Below, one piece after another: positions 26,187-34,838 of a stretch of 64,000 bases of DNA. A program made the translations under genes and the position numbers. The DNA lies in the NCBI GenBank assembly GCA_035551835.1, contig DASZMN010000099.1:24744-88743 (forward strand). The letters run 5' to 3'. The first letter of the stretch is position 1. Each line of letters begins with the position of its first letter. The DNA comes from Bog-473 sp035551835 (GTDB taxonomy: Bacteria > Actinomycetota > Acidimicrobiia > Acidimicrobiales > RAAP-2). Under the pieces are notes generated by a model. That model was not told where the DNA came from and did no database searches. It was given only the letters and a program-made list of their open reading frames with translations.

Positions 26187-26209
26187 GCCGCCCTGTAGGG
26201 TCGGGCGGC
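26187..26209 (+). terminator. Candidate terminator hairpin
   Basis: GCCGCCC at 26187-26193 and GGGCGGC at 26203-26209 form a perfect 7-bp stem with a 9-base loop, beginning 2 bp after the nitrobindin-like stop codon. There is no T-tract after it. Confidence 0.35.
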
Positions 26210-26300
26210 GCCGGCCGCCTCGGGCGACCGGGCACAACGACCGCGGCGGCTGAGCTGCGGCAAGCCGGCGGCGGGACCGCAGGGTCGCAGGGAGGCACGC

Positions 26301-27539
26301 ATGTACGAGTGGTCACAGGAACAGCTGGCGATCCGCGACGCGGTCCGGCGCTTCGTCGGCGAAGAGGTCGAGCCCAACGTCGAGGAGTTCGAGCACGGGG
26401 AGACCCCGCCCTACGAGGTGATCCGCAAGCTCTACTCGACCTTCGGCCTCGACGTCATGGCGCGGGAGTCGGCCAAGAAGGCGATCGAGCGCAGGGCCAG
26501 CGACACCTCGGGTGCGACCGCCGAGAGGGCCGAGGGCGGCGGCGGGGGCGGCGGTGCCGCCATGATGCTCATCCCGATCATCGAGCTGTGCCACTACTGC
26601 CCCGGCATCGTGACCGCCCTCGGCGTGAGCACGGGCCTGGCCGGCGGCACCATCATGAAGGGCGGCACGCCGGCCCAGATGGAGCGCTGGGGCGTCGACC
26701 TCATGACCTTCGACAAGGTCGGCGCCTGGGCCATCACCGAGCCCGACTCGGGGTCCGACGCCCTGGGCGGCATGAAGTCCACGGCGGTGCGCGACGGCGA
26801 CGAGTACGTGCTGAACGGGAACAAGACCTTCATCACCAACGGGCCGTACGCGGACACGATCGTCTTCTACGCCAAGCTCGACGACGCGTCGGAGACGCCG
26901 TTGCGCCAGCGCCAGGTGCTGACGTTCATCCTCGACTCGGGCATGCCCGGGCTCGACCAGTCCAAGCCCTTCCGCAAGATGGGCCTGCACTCGTCCCCCA
27001 CCGGCGAGCTGTTCCTGACCGACGTGCGGGTCGGCAAGGACCGCCTGCTCGGCGAGACCGAGGGTGCGCCCGGCGGCAACGAGGGTCGCGAGAGCGCCAA
27101 GGGCAACTTCGTGACCGAGCGGGCCGGGGTGGCCGCCATGTCGCTCGGGTTGATTCAGGAGTGCCTGAAGCTGTCGGTCCAGTACGCCAAGGACCGCCTC
27201 TTGTGGGAACGCCCGATCGCCGAGTTCCAGTTGATCCAGCTGAAGCTGGCGAGGATGGAGATCGCCCGGCTCAACGTCGAGAACCTCGTGTTCCGCCACA
27301 TCGAGATGTCCGCCGCGGGCAAGTCGTTGACCCTGGCCGAGGCGTCGGCCATGAAGCTGTACTCGGCCCAGGCCGCATCGGAGGTGGCAATGGAGGCGGT
27401 GCAGCTGTTCGGCGGCAACGGGTACATGTCGGAGTTCCGGGTGGAGCAACTGGCCCGCGACGCCAAGGTGTTCCAGATCTACGCCGGCACCGACGAGATC
27501 CAGGTCACCCACATCGCCCGCGACCTGCTCGGGCGCTGA
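26301..27539 (+). CDS. Acyl-CoA dehydrogenase
   Basis: A 412-residue FAD acyl-CoA dehydrogenase. N-terminal helix SQEQLAIRDAVRRFVGEEVEP, FAD/substrate motifs WAITEPDSGSDALGGM and KTFITNGPYADTIVFYAKL, and the C-terminal QLFGGNGYMSEFRVEQLARDA with YAGTDEIQ. An odd feature is a glycine run (EGGGGGGGAAM) with flanking Ala/Glu at about residues 75-90, between the N-terminal helices, not usual for the family. ATG with AGGGAGG upstream. The M20 amidohydrolase starts 13 bp after its stop, suggesting cotranscription. Chain-length specificity unknown. Confidence 0.88.
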   Translation: MYEWSQEQLAIRDAVRRFVGEEVEPNVEEFEHGETPPYEVIRKLYSTFGLDVMARESAKKAIERRASDTSGATAERAEGGGGGGGAAMMLIPIIELCHYCPGIVTALGVSTGLAGGTIMKGGTPAQMERWGVDLMTFDKVGAWAITEPDSGSDALGGMKSTAVRDGDEYVLNGNKTFITNGPYADTIVFYAKLDDASETPLRQRQVLTFILDSGMPGLDQSKPFRKMGLHSSPTGELFLTDVRVGKDRLLGETEGAPGGNEGRESAKGNFVTERAGVAAMSLGLIQECLKLSVQYAKDRLLWERPIAEFQLIQLKLARMEIARLNVENLVFRHIEMSAAGKSLTLAEASAMKLYSAQAASEVAMEAVQLFGGNGYMSEFRVEQLARDAKVFQIYAGTDEIQVTHIARDLLGR

Positions 27540-27552
27540 GGGCGCCGGCGAG

Positions 27553-28731
27553 GTGCGCGACCTGCTCGGGCCGTCCCCCGGTGACGGCGTCTACGACCAG
27601 ATGGTCGACCTGCGGCGCGCCGTCCACCGCCGACCCGAGCTGGCCTTCGCCGAACACCACACCACCGCGCTGATCCGCGACCACATGGCCGCGCTCGAGA
27701 TCCCCGAGTCGCGGCGCGTCACCGAGACGGGCGGCATCTTCGCCTTCGACGGCGGACGCCCAGGGCGCACGGTCGTCCTGCGGGCCGACATCGACGCCCT
27801 CCCGGTGCAAGAGGATCCGGATCGGGCGTGCCATTCCGAGGTCGAGGGCCTGATGCACGCGTGCGGCCACGACGTGCACGTGGGATCGCTGCTCGGCGCG
27901 GCGTCGGTGCTGGCCTCCCGCCGGGACGACCTGCCGGGTCGCTACGTCTTTCTCTTCCAGCCCGGTGAGGAGGCGCTCTGCGGGGCCAAGGCGATGGTCG
28001 AGGGCGGCGCGCTGTCCGTCATGGAGGGGGCGCGTCTCATCGGGTTCCACGTGACCTCGGTGATCCCGACCGGGATGGTCGCCCTGCGCGCCGGCATCAC
28101 GATGTCCGAGGCCCACGCGCTACGCATCACGCTGCGCGGCCCGGGCGGGCACGGCGCCGTGCCGACGGCGACCGGCGACGTCATCCGGGCCACGGCCGAA
28201 CTGGTGGGCCGGCTGAGGACGGTGGTGGAGGGCCTGGCCTTCGAAGGGTCGGACTGCGTGTGCAGTGCGGGCACGTTGCGGGCCGGCACCGCCGTCAACG
28301 TCGTGCCGACCACCGCAACGGTGACCGGCACCCTGCGGACGTTCACCGACGCGCAACGCGAGGACGCCATCGACCGCCTTGTCGCGCTGTGCGCAACGGT
28401 CGCCGAGGACCAGGGGGTCGAGGTCGACCTCGAGCTGCCCGAGCACACGCCGGCGGTGGTGAACGACGCCGCGGTGGTGGATCTCGTGGAGTCGGAGGCC
28501 AAGCTGGTGCTCGCCGACGAGGCGGTGTTCCGCATGCCCCCGGCCGCGCCGAGCGACGACGTGAGCGAGTTCCTCAACCACCTGCCCGGGTGCTACTTCT
28601 TCGTCGGCGGCGCGGCGGCCGACGGCTCGAGTGGGATGCACCACAGCCCGACGTTCTCCGTCGAAGACGACTCGCTGCGTGTCGGCGCCAGCGTCCTCGT
28701 GCGCGGCGCGCTGGCGCTGGCCGCGCCGTGA
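27553..28731 (+). CDS. M20D-family amidohydrolase
   Basis: A 392-residue metal-dependent amidohydrolase/aminoacylase of peptidase family M20D, related to hippurate and N-acyl-amino-acid hydrolases. Seen: VHRRPELAFAEHHT, VVLRADIDALPVQE (first metal Asp), HACGHDVHVG (metal and catalytic region), FLFQPGEEALCGAKAM (catalytic and metal Glu) and GPGGHGAVPTATGD (dimerisation domain start). The C-terminal catalytic lobe closes with GMHHSPTFSVEDD. GTG start 13 bp after the acyl-CoA dehydrogenase. Together they could hydrolyse an acyl-amide and oxidise the acyl part, but this is inference. Confidence 0.85.
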   Translation: MRDLLGPSPGDGVYDQMVDLRRAVHRRPELAFAEHHTTALIRDHMAALEIPESRRVTETGGIFAFDGGRPGRTVVLRADIDALPVQEDPDRACHSEVEGLMHACGHDVHVGSLLGAASVLASRRDDLPGRYVFLFQPGEEALCGAKAMVEGGALSVMEGARLIGFHVTSVIPTGMVALRAGITMSEAHALRITLRGPGGHGAVPTATGDVIRATAELVGRLRTVVEGLAFEGSDCVCSAGTLRAGTAVNVVPTTATVTGTLRTFTDAQREDAIDRLVALCATVAEDQGVEVDLELPEHTPAVVNDAAVVDLVESEAKLVLADEAVFRMPPAAPSDDVSEFLNHLPGCYFFVGGAAADGSSGMHHSPTFSVEDDSLRVGASVLVRGALALAAP

Positions 28732-28795
28732 CGCCCTGACCTTCGACGGGTCGGCCGCCGCCGGGAAGGGCGGCCGGCACCGTACGCTGACGCGG

Positions 28796-29872
28796 ATGCG
28801 AGGCGTGCGCCAGGGGAGGCTTGTCGGAGCGACCGGGCTGGTCGCCGCCGCGATGCTGCTCGCCGCGTGCAGCAGCGGGCCACCGTCGGCCACGGTGGCC
28901 ACGTCGGCCGACGGCCACGGTGGGCGGACGGCGAAGACGACGACGTCGACCGCGCCCACCACGACCACGACGACGACGCCTCCTGGGCCCACGCCGCTGC
29001 CCTCGCCCGCGCCCCTCACGCCGTTCTCCCCGCCGGCGACCCCGACGGACGGCATGTGGACGCCGGTCGGCCGCCCCGTGAACGGTGCCTCCGCCGTCTA
29101 CGAGACGCACCTGGTCCCCCCGGGCGGGACGGCGGACGCCGGGATCGCGTGGATGGACACGAACCTGCTGAGCGCCCAGCTCTATTCGGGATCCAAGAGC
29201 CCCGGCGGGGGTCCCTACCAGTTCACCGCCCCGGTCCTGCCGGCGCAGGCGACGTCGCTCGTCGCCGCGTTCAACGGCGGCTTCCTCATGAAGGACGCCG
29301 GGGGCGGCTACGTCACCGAGGGGAAGACCGTCTACCCATTGGTGAGCGGCGCCGCCTCCCTCGTCATCCGTTCCGACGGCTCGGTCAACGTCGGCGCGTG
29401 GGGCACCGACGTCACGATGACGCCGGACGTGATCGCCGTGCGCCAGAACCTCGTCCCGCTGGTGGAGGGCGGGCAGCCGACGGCCCAAGCGGCCAACCCG
29501 GACTGGGGCGTGTGGGGTGCGACCTGCGGCGTGTCGTCGTGTTCCGGGGCCGGGATCGAGAACCAGTGGCGGTCCTCGGTCGGCGTCACGGCCAACGGCG
29601 CCCTCGTCTACGTCGCGGGGCCCGCGCTCGATCCGCTGCAGCTGGCCCAGCTCCTGGTCCAGGCCGGCGTTGTCCGCGGCATGGAGCTCGACATCAACCC
29701 GTCCTGGCCGGTGTTCGCGACCTACGCCCCTCCGGCCGGCGCACCGGCGTCGCCGGCGAACGGGACCGACCTGTCGCCGAGCAGCATCCAGGGCCCGGCC
29801 ACCTTCTTCACGGCCTCGTGGGCCCGGGACTTCGTGACCATGTCGGCGCGGACCACCGCCGCGAGCGGATAG
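28796..29872 (+). CDS. Lipoprotein with phosphodiester glycosidase (NAGPA-like) domain
   Basis: A 358-residue exported lipoprotein: short basic start, hydrophobic helix and lipobox MLLAACSS, then a ~50-residue Thr/Pro-rich linker. The rest resembles the phosphodiester glycosidase domain (NAGPA/DUF2233): SLVAAFNGGFLMKDAGGGYV with its Asn-Gly-Gly-Phe core, VIRSDGSVNVGAWG, and GVVRGMELDINPSWPVFA with the characteristic MELDIN. Enzymes of this domain remove capping sugars from phosphodiesters; the bacterial substrates are mostly unknown. ATG at 28796, 64 bp after the amidohydrolase. Confidence 0.7.
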   Translation: MRGVRQGRLVGATGLVAAAMLLAACSSGPPSATVATSADGHGGRTAKTTTSTAPTTTTTTTPPGPTPLPSPAPLTPFSPPATPTDGMWTPVGRPVNGASAVYETHLVPPGGTADAGIAWMDTNLLSAQLYSGSKSPGGGPYQFTAPVLPAQATSLVAAFNGGFLMKDAGGGYVTEGKTVYPLVSGAASLVIRSDGSVNVGAWGTDVTMTPDVIAVRQNLVPLVEGGQPTAQAANPDWGVWGATCGVSSCSGAGIENQWRSSVGVTANGALVYVAGPALDPLQLAQLLVQAGVVRGMELDINPSWPVFATYAPPAGAPASPANGTDLSPSSIQGPATFFTASWARDFVTMSARTTAASG

Positions 29873-29906
29873 GCGGGCGGGTCCCCGCTCGGGCCAGAAT
29901 GACGCG

Positions 29907-30680
29907 ATGACCGCCTCCGACCTCTTCTCCATCGACGGCAAGACCGCGCTCGTGACGGGCGGCAGCCGCGGCATCGGCAAGATGATCGCCGAGGGCTTCG
30001 TGGACGCGGGCGCGGCGGTCTACATCTCTTCGCGCAAGGCCGACGTCTGCGAGGAGGTGGCGGCCGAGCTCTCGAAGAAGGGCACCTGCGTGGCCGTCCC
30101 GGCCGACCTGTCCAAGGAGGCGGAGTGCCGTCGCCTGGCCGACGAGATGGCGTCCCGGGTCGACAAGCTCGACATCCTGGTCAACAACGCCGGGGCCACC
30201 TGGGGCGCACCGTTGGCCGACTACGACGAGGCCGCCTTCGAACGGGTGCTGGGCCTCAACGTGAAGGGCGTGTTCCACGTCACCAAGTTCATGCTCCCGC
30301 TGCTGGAGGCGGCGGGGTCCCAGGAGGAGCCGGCCCGAGTCATCAACATCGGCTCGATCGACGGCATCGCAGTGCCCGTGCTCGAGACCTACGCCTACTC
30401 CGCGTCGAAGGCGGCGGTGCACCAGCTCACGCGCCACCTGGCCAAGCGCCTCGCCCCGGCCATCACCGTGAACGCCATCGCACCCGGGCCCTTCGAGTCC
30501 AAGATGATGGCGGCCACCCTGGAGTCCTTCGGCGAGCAGATCGCCGCGAGCGCGCCGCTGCGGCGCATCGGCCGCCCCGACGACATGGCGGGCGCCGCCA
30601 TCTTCCTCAGCTCGCGGGCGGGTGCGTACCTCACCGGCGCCGTCATCCCGGTCGACGGGGGGATCGCCACCACCCGCTGA
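29907..30680 (+). CDS. SDR-family oxidoreductase
   Basis: A 257-residue classical short-chain dehydrogenase. TGGSRGIG (cofactor loop) follows KTALV, then VNNAGATWGAP, the catalytic Ser in IGSIDGI, and Tyr/Lys in YAYSASKAA. The C-terminus shows AIAPGPFESKMM and RIGRPDDMAGAAIFLSSRAGAYLTGAVIPVDGG, all canonical. By family it would use NADP(H) or NAD(H) in reduction or oxidation of a ketone/alcohol. It precedes a NIPSNAP-like gene by 93 bp and a cupin, possibly one unit. Substrate unknown. Confidence 0.88.
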   Translation: MTASDLFSIDGKTALVTGGSRGIGKMIAEGFVDAGAAVYISSRKADVCEEVAAELSKKGTCVAVPADLSKEAECRRLADEMASRVDKLDILVNNAGATWGAPLADYDEAAFERVLGLNVKGVFHVTKFMLPLLEAAGSQEEPARVINIGSIDGIAVPVLETYAYSASKAAVHQLTRHLAKRLAPAITVNAIAPGPFESKMMAATLESFGEQIAASAPLRRIGRPDDMAGAAIFLSSRAGAYLTGAVIPVDGGIATTR

Positions 30681-30773
30681 CGCCGCGCCCCGACGAGTCA
30701 TCGAACAAACCACCGACGAACGTCACGAACACCACGAATCGCACGAACAGCACGTCCAAAAGGGGAGTCCACC

Positions 30774-31484
30774 GTGTTGCTGCTTCACGAAGTGCATCAG
30801 GTCGCCGGCAAGCAAGAGGACGCCTTCGACGACGCCTACCGAGACGAGTACCTGCCGGCCCTGGCCAAGTCGGACGGCAGCCGGCTGCTCTGGTACCTGC
30901 GTCTCGCCCACGGGAGCGGACAGGCCTATACCGTCGTCACCATCACCGGGTGCCGCGACGCCACGTCGTGGGAGCAGCTGGCCGAGCGCGTGCGAAGCGG
31001 CGACCTCGCAACGTGGTCGGCCAGGGTCGACGCCATGCGCCACGCCTGCACGGCCAAGGTCATCCGGCCCGTGTCGTGGTCACCGCTCCAAGAGCTCGAC
31101 TTCGCCAGCGTGCCGGTGGACGGCGAGACCCACAAGAACTCGCTCTTCATGGAGGACACGGCGTGGCCGTTCGCCGGAGGGCTGCGGGCGTACCTCGACA
31201 AGGCGGGCACCCTCTACGACAACACGTTGAGCACCCAGAAGGAGGAGGGCACGGGCATGATCGAGCTCGAGGCCGCCTTCCAGCCGGTCTTTGGGACGCA
31301 CATGACGACCGAGGTGATCCTCTGGCAGCGCGTGGTCAACACGAAGGCCGTCATGTGGATGCTGGGCCACGACCTCCCGCCGGAGGCCTCGGCCCCGGGG
31401 ACGTGGCTGCACGACGCCCTGGAGGTCCGCGATCGCTGGGAGAGCCGGCTGCTGCGCAGTGCGGCGTGGTCCCCATTGTTCTGA
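30774..31484 (+). CDS. NIPSNAP-like dimeric alpha/beta-barrel protein
   Basis: A 236-residue protein with two repeated ferredoxin-like halves. Each opens with a strand and then a Trp/Tyr-rich 'Y..EYLPALA' or 'W..VVNTKAVMW' helix, in the manner of NIPSNAP or EthD-like stress proteins. Motif EVHQVAGKQEDAFDDAYRDE marks the first half; TTEVILWQRVVNTKAVMWML the second. GTG start with AAGGGGAG upstream. Its stop overlaps the cupin start (TGATG), so the two are coupled. These folds often degrade or bind small hydrophobic molecules; the role here is not known. Confidence 0.6.
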   Translation: MLLLHEVHQVAGKQEDAFDDAYRDEYLPALAKSDGSRLLWYLRLAHGSGQAYTVVTITGCRDATSWEQLAERVRSGDLATWSARVDAMRHACTAKVIRPVSWSPLQELDFASVPVDGETHKNSLFMEDTAWPFAGGLRAYLDKAGTLYDNTLSTQKEEGTGMIELEAAFQPVFGTHMTTEVILWQRVVNTKAVMWMLGHDLPPEASAPGTWLHDALEVRDRWESRLLRSAAWSPLF

Positions 31485-31900
31485 TGGGCGCGGGACCGGT
31501 GGCCCACGGCTTCGACCTGACGAGAACGTTCGTGCACCTCGGCCTCGGCGCAACGGCGACGCCGCTGGCGGACTTCACCTGGTCGCGCGAAAACCTCGAG
31601 TCCTACGAAGCGCGTTTCGCGAGCGACGGCCCCGAGGGGCGGCTCGTCTGCGTGACGCCACAAGAAGCCACGTGGGACACCTGGGAACGGCATCCGGCCG
31701 GGGAAGAGGTGGTCCTTCTCATCTCGGGACGCGTGGACGTCCTGCAGCAGGTCGACGGCGCAGAGCGTGTCGTGGAGCTCCGGCCGGGCGAGGCGATGGT
31801 GAACCCGACGAACGTGTGGCACACGGCCCGGGTGCACGAGCCGGGGTCGGCGCTCTTCATCACCCCGACCGAAGGGACGGAGCACAAGCCCTTGGCCTGA
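31484..31900 (+). CDS. Cupin-domain protein
   Basis: A 138-residue single-domain cupin. The motif RHPAGEEVVLLISGRVDVLQ supplies the first conserved box (a conventional H-x-H pair is reduced: one His near ERHPAGE), and PGEAMVNPTNVWHTARVHEPG the second box with His in VWHTA. Metal binding is therefore plausible but with an incomplete ligand set. ATG at 31484 overlaps the NIPSNAP-like stop. The protein ends close to the convergent SCO6745-family gene. Function unknown; coupling suggests it works with the upstream protein. Confidence 0.68.
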   Translation: MGAGPVAHGFDLTRTFVHLGLGATATPLADFTWSRENLESYEARFASDGPEGRLVCVTPQEATWDTWERHPAGEEVVLLISGRVDVLQQVDGAERVVELRPGEAMVNPTNVWHTARVHEPGSALFITPTEGTEHKPLA

Positions 31901-31922
31901 GGAGGTCGCGACCCGCGGTTTC

Positions 31923-32819
31923 TCAGCCCGCCGGTGCCAGTTCGTGTGGCCCCTGCGCCGGATACCCACCGGCGTCGCGGATGGCCTGGCCCCACGGCGC
32001 CAGCAGGCCGACCAACTCTGCGAACCCTTCGTCGCCGAGTGCATCGAGCATCGGGGTGCACTGCGCGTCGGTGGCCACCTCGATCGATTCGCGCAAGGCA
32101 CGCCCGGCGCCGGTGAGCGCGCCGTCGGCCAGCAGTCCCCGTTCGACCAGGCGCCCCTCCGCCGCATCGAGCTGCGTGTCAGACCAGGCCCGGGTGCGGA
32201 CGTAGGTGCGCAAGGGGAGGCCCCAGTAGGGCTCGGTCAGGAGACCGATCTCGGTGGCGTCGAGTCCGGTCGACGTCCAGGCCGCCGTGTGGGCGTCGCC
32301 GCGGTACTCGCGCAGCATGTCGGCCAGGCGCCACGCGTTGGCCAGCGGCTCGCCCGGAAGTCCCAGGCTCAGCAGTCCGGCGTAGAGCGGCTTGCCCTCG
32401 GGTCGCAGCGGCGCCGTCGCCCCTTCGAGAAGCTCGGTCGCCCGGGCCAACCCGCCGGGCGACGGACCGAGGATCCGCTCCAGCTGACCCACCGCGCCCC
32501 GCGTCCGCGCGGCACAGATGGTGGGCGCGTCGGCCTTGCTCCAGCCGAAGGCGACCGAGGGTACGACCGCCTCGGGGTTGAAGACGGCGAACGCGGCCGC
32601 GACCACGGCGCCAGGCACCTGACCCATGACCGAGCCCCGGCTGGTGAAATAGGCCGGGCCGTCCGGCAGCTCGACCCCGCTCGGCAACGTGGCCGGACTC
32701 GGCGAGAACCCGAGCTCGGCGTACGCGGCGTGACATTCCGGTGCGAAGTACACCTGAGCGGCCACCGGCTCGAGCACCATGGCCAGGCGCCGCGCCCGCG
32801 GATCGTGCCGTTCTGTCAT
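31923..32819 (-). CDS. SCO6745-family protein (HTH-like, function unknown)
   Basis: A 298-residue cytosolic protein of the actinobacterial SCO6745 family. Family signs are the start RARRLAMVLEPVAAQVYFAPE, YFTSRGSVMGQVPGAVVAAAFAVFNP and SKADAPTICAARTRG, then a helical C-terminal half with the winged-helix-like LTEPYWGLPLRTYVRTRAW and QLDAAEGRLVERGLL. The start is ATG 32819 (MTERHDPR), not the longer frame from 32846. Members often accompany P450 or TetR genes; here it lies 52 bp after the P450 in the same direction. No catalytic residues can be named. Confidence 0.68.
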   Translation of the reverse strand: MTERHDPRARRLAMVLEPVAAQVYFAPECHAAYAELGFSPSPATLPSGVELPDGPAYFTSRGSVMGQVPGAVVAAAFAVFNPEAVVPSVAFGWSKADAPTICAARTRGAVGQLERILGPSPGGLARATELLEGATAPLRPEGKPLYAGLLSLGLPGEPLANAWRLADMLREYRGDAHTAAWTSTGLDATEIGLLTEPYWGLPLRTYVRTRAWSDTQLDAAEGRLVERGLLADGALTGAGRALRESIEVATDAQCTPMLDALGDEGFAELVGLLAPWGQAIRDAGGYPAQGPHELAPAG

Positions 32820-32870
32820 GGCGAAGACCTTCGGTCCCCGGTCCACGCGACGCCGTGGGACCGCAAGGTT

Positions 32871-34106
32871 CTATGCCCTGGTGAACCGCATCGGGAAGTG
32901 ATCGATCGAACGGATGCCCGGCGTGTACACCAGTGTGTGCTCCGGCTCGATCTCGTAGTCGGGAATGCGCTTGTGCCACTCGCGCAGGGCAACGCGCAGC
33001 TCCATGCGGGCCAGGTGCGAGCCGAGGCAGCGGTGAATGCCACCACCGAAGGCGATATGCGGGTTGACGTCGCGATCCCAACGCACGACGTCGCTGTCGG
33101 GGAACTCGGCCTCGTCGCAATTGGCCGAGCCGATCATGACCATGATCTGGTCGCCCGACTGCACCGGGCAGCCGCCCAGCTCGGTGTCCTGCACGGCTAC
33201 CCGCGCGATCCCCATCACGGGCGTCTCCCAGCGCAGCATCTCTTCGATTGCGTTCGGAATGAGCGAGGGGTCCTCGACCAGCTGTCGTCGCTGCTCTGGG
33301 TGCTGGGCCAGGAAGGCGTACATGCAGTCGAGAGTCGCCGTCACGGTGTCGAGGCCGGCGATCAGGAACAGGAAGCAGATGTCCAAGATGTCGTTGCGGC
33401 TCAGGCGGTCGCCCTCGACCTCGGCGTCGAGGAACATCGACAGCAGGTCGTCGCGTCGCTCCACCTCGCGGAGGTCCAAGATCTCGTTGAAGTAGTCGTA
33501 GACCGAGTCCGCTGTCTTCTGCTGGTAAGCGACCGCTTCCTTGGAGCCGTAGAGCTTGCCCGTCTCATGGTCGGGCCGGATGATGCCGTCCTTCATCTTC
33601 ACGAAGCGATCGAGCTCCTCGAGCGGCAGGCCGAGTAGCGTCAGGAACACCTGCGACGGGAACGGGACGGAAAACTCCTTGCCGAAGTCGACCTCGCCTC
33701 TCTCGATGAACTGATCGATCAGGTGGTTCACGAGCGCCGAGACCTCCTCGTCCATCGCCGCCATCTTGCGCGGGGCGAAGATCGGGTCGAGCAGCTTGCG
33801 GAACTTCTTGTGTTCGGGCGGGTCGATCTGCAGGGGGATCATCGGACGCTTGTTCTTCAGGTCGACCGCGTCCATGTTGGAAGAGAAGACGTCGGGCTGC
33901 CGAAGCGCCGTCATGATGTCTTCCTTCTTCGTCAGCAGGACGCCCCGGGCCCCGCTCGGCATGTCGATGGTCATGACCGGCATGTCCGCGCGCAGGGCCT
34001 GGAAGACGGGCTGGGGGTTCGCCGCCATTTCGGGGTCCATGCCCCCCATCGGGTTCTCCCCATAGCCGCCGCCAGCGACCTCTTCGGTTTGCGTTTCGGT
34101 TTCCAT
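32871..34106 (-). CDS. Cytochrome P450
   Basis: A 411-residue soluble P450. The heme-binding loop FGGGIHRCLGSH places the axial cysteine at C360; the I-helix has AGLDTVT (about 250-256) with the oxygen-activating Asp/Thr; the ExxR pair is E289/R292; and PPEHKKFRKLLDPIF marks the C-helix. It resembles the bacterial CYP125/142-like or general steroid/terpene group no more than any other soluble actinobacterial P450, so substrate is not assigned. No ferredoxin gene is nearby. The gene follows its TetR regulator by 17 bp and precedes an SCO6745 gene. Confidence 0.9.
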   Translation of the reverse strand: METETQTEEVAGGGYGENPMGGMDPEMAANPQPVFQALRADMPVMTIDMPSGARGVLLTKKEDIMTALRQPDVFSSNMDAVDLKNKRPMIPLQIDPPEHKKFRKLLDPIFAPRKMAAMDEEVSALVNHLIDQFIERGEVDFGKEFSVPFPSQVFLTLLGLPLEELDRFVKMKDGIIRPDHETGKLYGSKEAVAYQQKTADSVYDYFNEILDLREVERRDDLLSMFLDAEVEGDRLSRNDILDICFLFLIAGLDTVTATLDCMYAFLAQHPEQRRQLVEDPSLIPNAIEEMLRWETPVMGIARVAVQDTELGGCPVQSGDQIMVMIGSANCDEAEFPDSDVVRWDRDVNPHIAFGGGIHRCLGSHLARMELRVALREWHKRIPDYEIEPEHTLVYTPGIRSIDHFPMRFTRA

Positions 34107-34123
34107 TTCGTTCCTCCTGGTAC

Positions 34124-34723
34124 TCAGATCTGCAAGATTCGGCTCAGGGAATGCACGAGTGAGGTCTCGTCCGATTCGGGAATGATCCAGCTCGACGCAA
34201 AGAGGCGGACGATGACGTCGGCCAGTTGGTCACGGTCGAGCTCGCCCGCTTTGACCGCGGGCACCGTGTCCAGCGCGTCGCCCAGGCGCCCGATGAGTTC
34301 GCCGCGCAACGCCGGCAGGTGGTCGAGCAGGTAGCTCAGGACGAAGCCGGGCTCGGACTCGAAGAGGCGACGGGCCGGGTGGTTGCGGATGAAGTCGAAG
34401 GCGTAGCCGACGAAGGCGCCGATGCGAGCCTCGGGCTCGTGCACCGAGTCCAGAACCTCGTCGAGTCCGGCACTGAACCGGGCCTCGTCGTAGTCGGCCG
34501 CCGCGGCGAGGACGTGGACCAGGCTCGGGAAGTAGCGGTACAGGGTGCCCCGCGCCACGCCGGCGGCGTCCGCGATCTGCGCCATGCCCAGGCGCTGCAC
34601 ACCCTGCCGGCCGATCAGGCCGAGGGCGGCGATGAGGATGCGCTCTTCGGTCGGATTGAACGTCCGCGCCGCGAAGGTCTCTGAACTGAGCTCCCCGCCC
34701 GACGTGGCCAACGTCACGGTCAT
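34124..34723 (-). CDS. TetR-family transcriptional regulator
   Basis: A 199-residue repressor. The N-terminal HTH reads NPTEERILIAALGLIGRQGVQRLGMAQIADAAGVARGTLYRYFPSLVHVL, typical TetR, with the recognition helix around GVARGTLYRYF. The C-terminal ligand domain is Leu-rich and ends SLSRILQI. ATG at 34723. A palindrome GACACtttGTGTC lies 15 bp upstream, probably its own operator. It heads the P450 transcription unit, so control of that P450 by an unknown inducer is likely. Confidence 0.87.
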   Translation of the reverse strand: MTVTLATSGGELSSETFAARTFNPTEERILIAALGLIGRQGVQRLGMAQIADAAGVARGTLYRYFPSLVHVLAAAADYDEARFSAGLDEVLDSVHEPEARIGAFVGYAFDFIRNHPARRLFESEPGFVLSYLLDHLPALRGELIGRLGDALDTVPAVKAGELDRDQLADVIVRLFASSWIIPESDETSLVHSLSRILQI

Positions 34724-34737
34724 TGCTGCACATGTTA

Positions 34738-34750
34738 GACACTTTGTGTC
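34738..34750. promoter_or_regulatory. Palindromic operator candidate GACACtttGTGTC
   Basis: A perfect 5-3-5 palindrome 15 bp upstream of the TetR start, flanked by a further TTGTCTC half-like element at 34755-34761. Position and symmetry fit autorepression of the TetR-P450 unit. Confidence 0.5.
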
Positions 34751-34838
34751 CCTTTTGTCTCATCGCGCTGACCCTCCCGATCGCCCGACAAGGCAGCGCC
34801 CAGGGGATGCCGCCCCGCCGCGCCCCCAGAGGCCCGAC

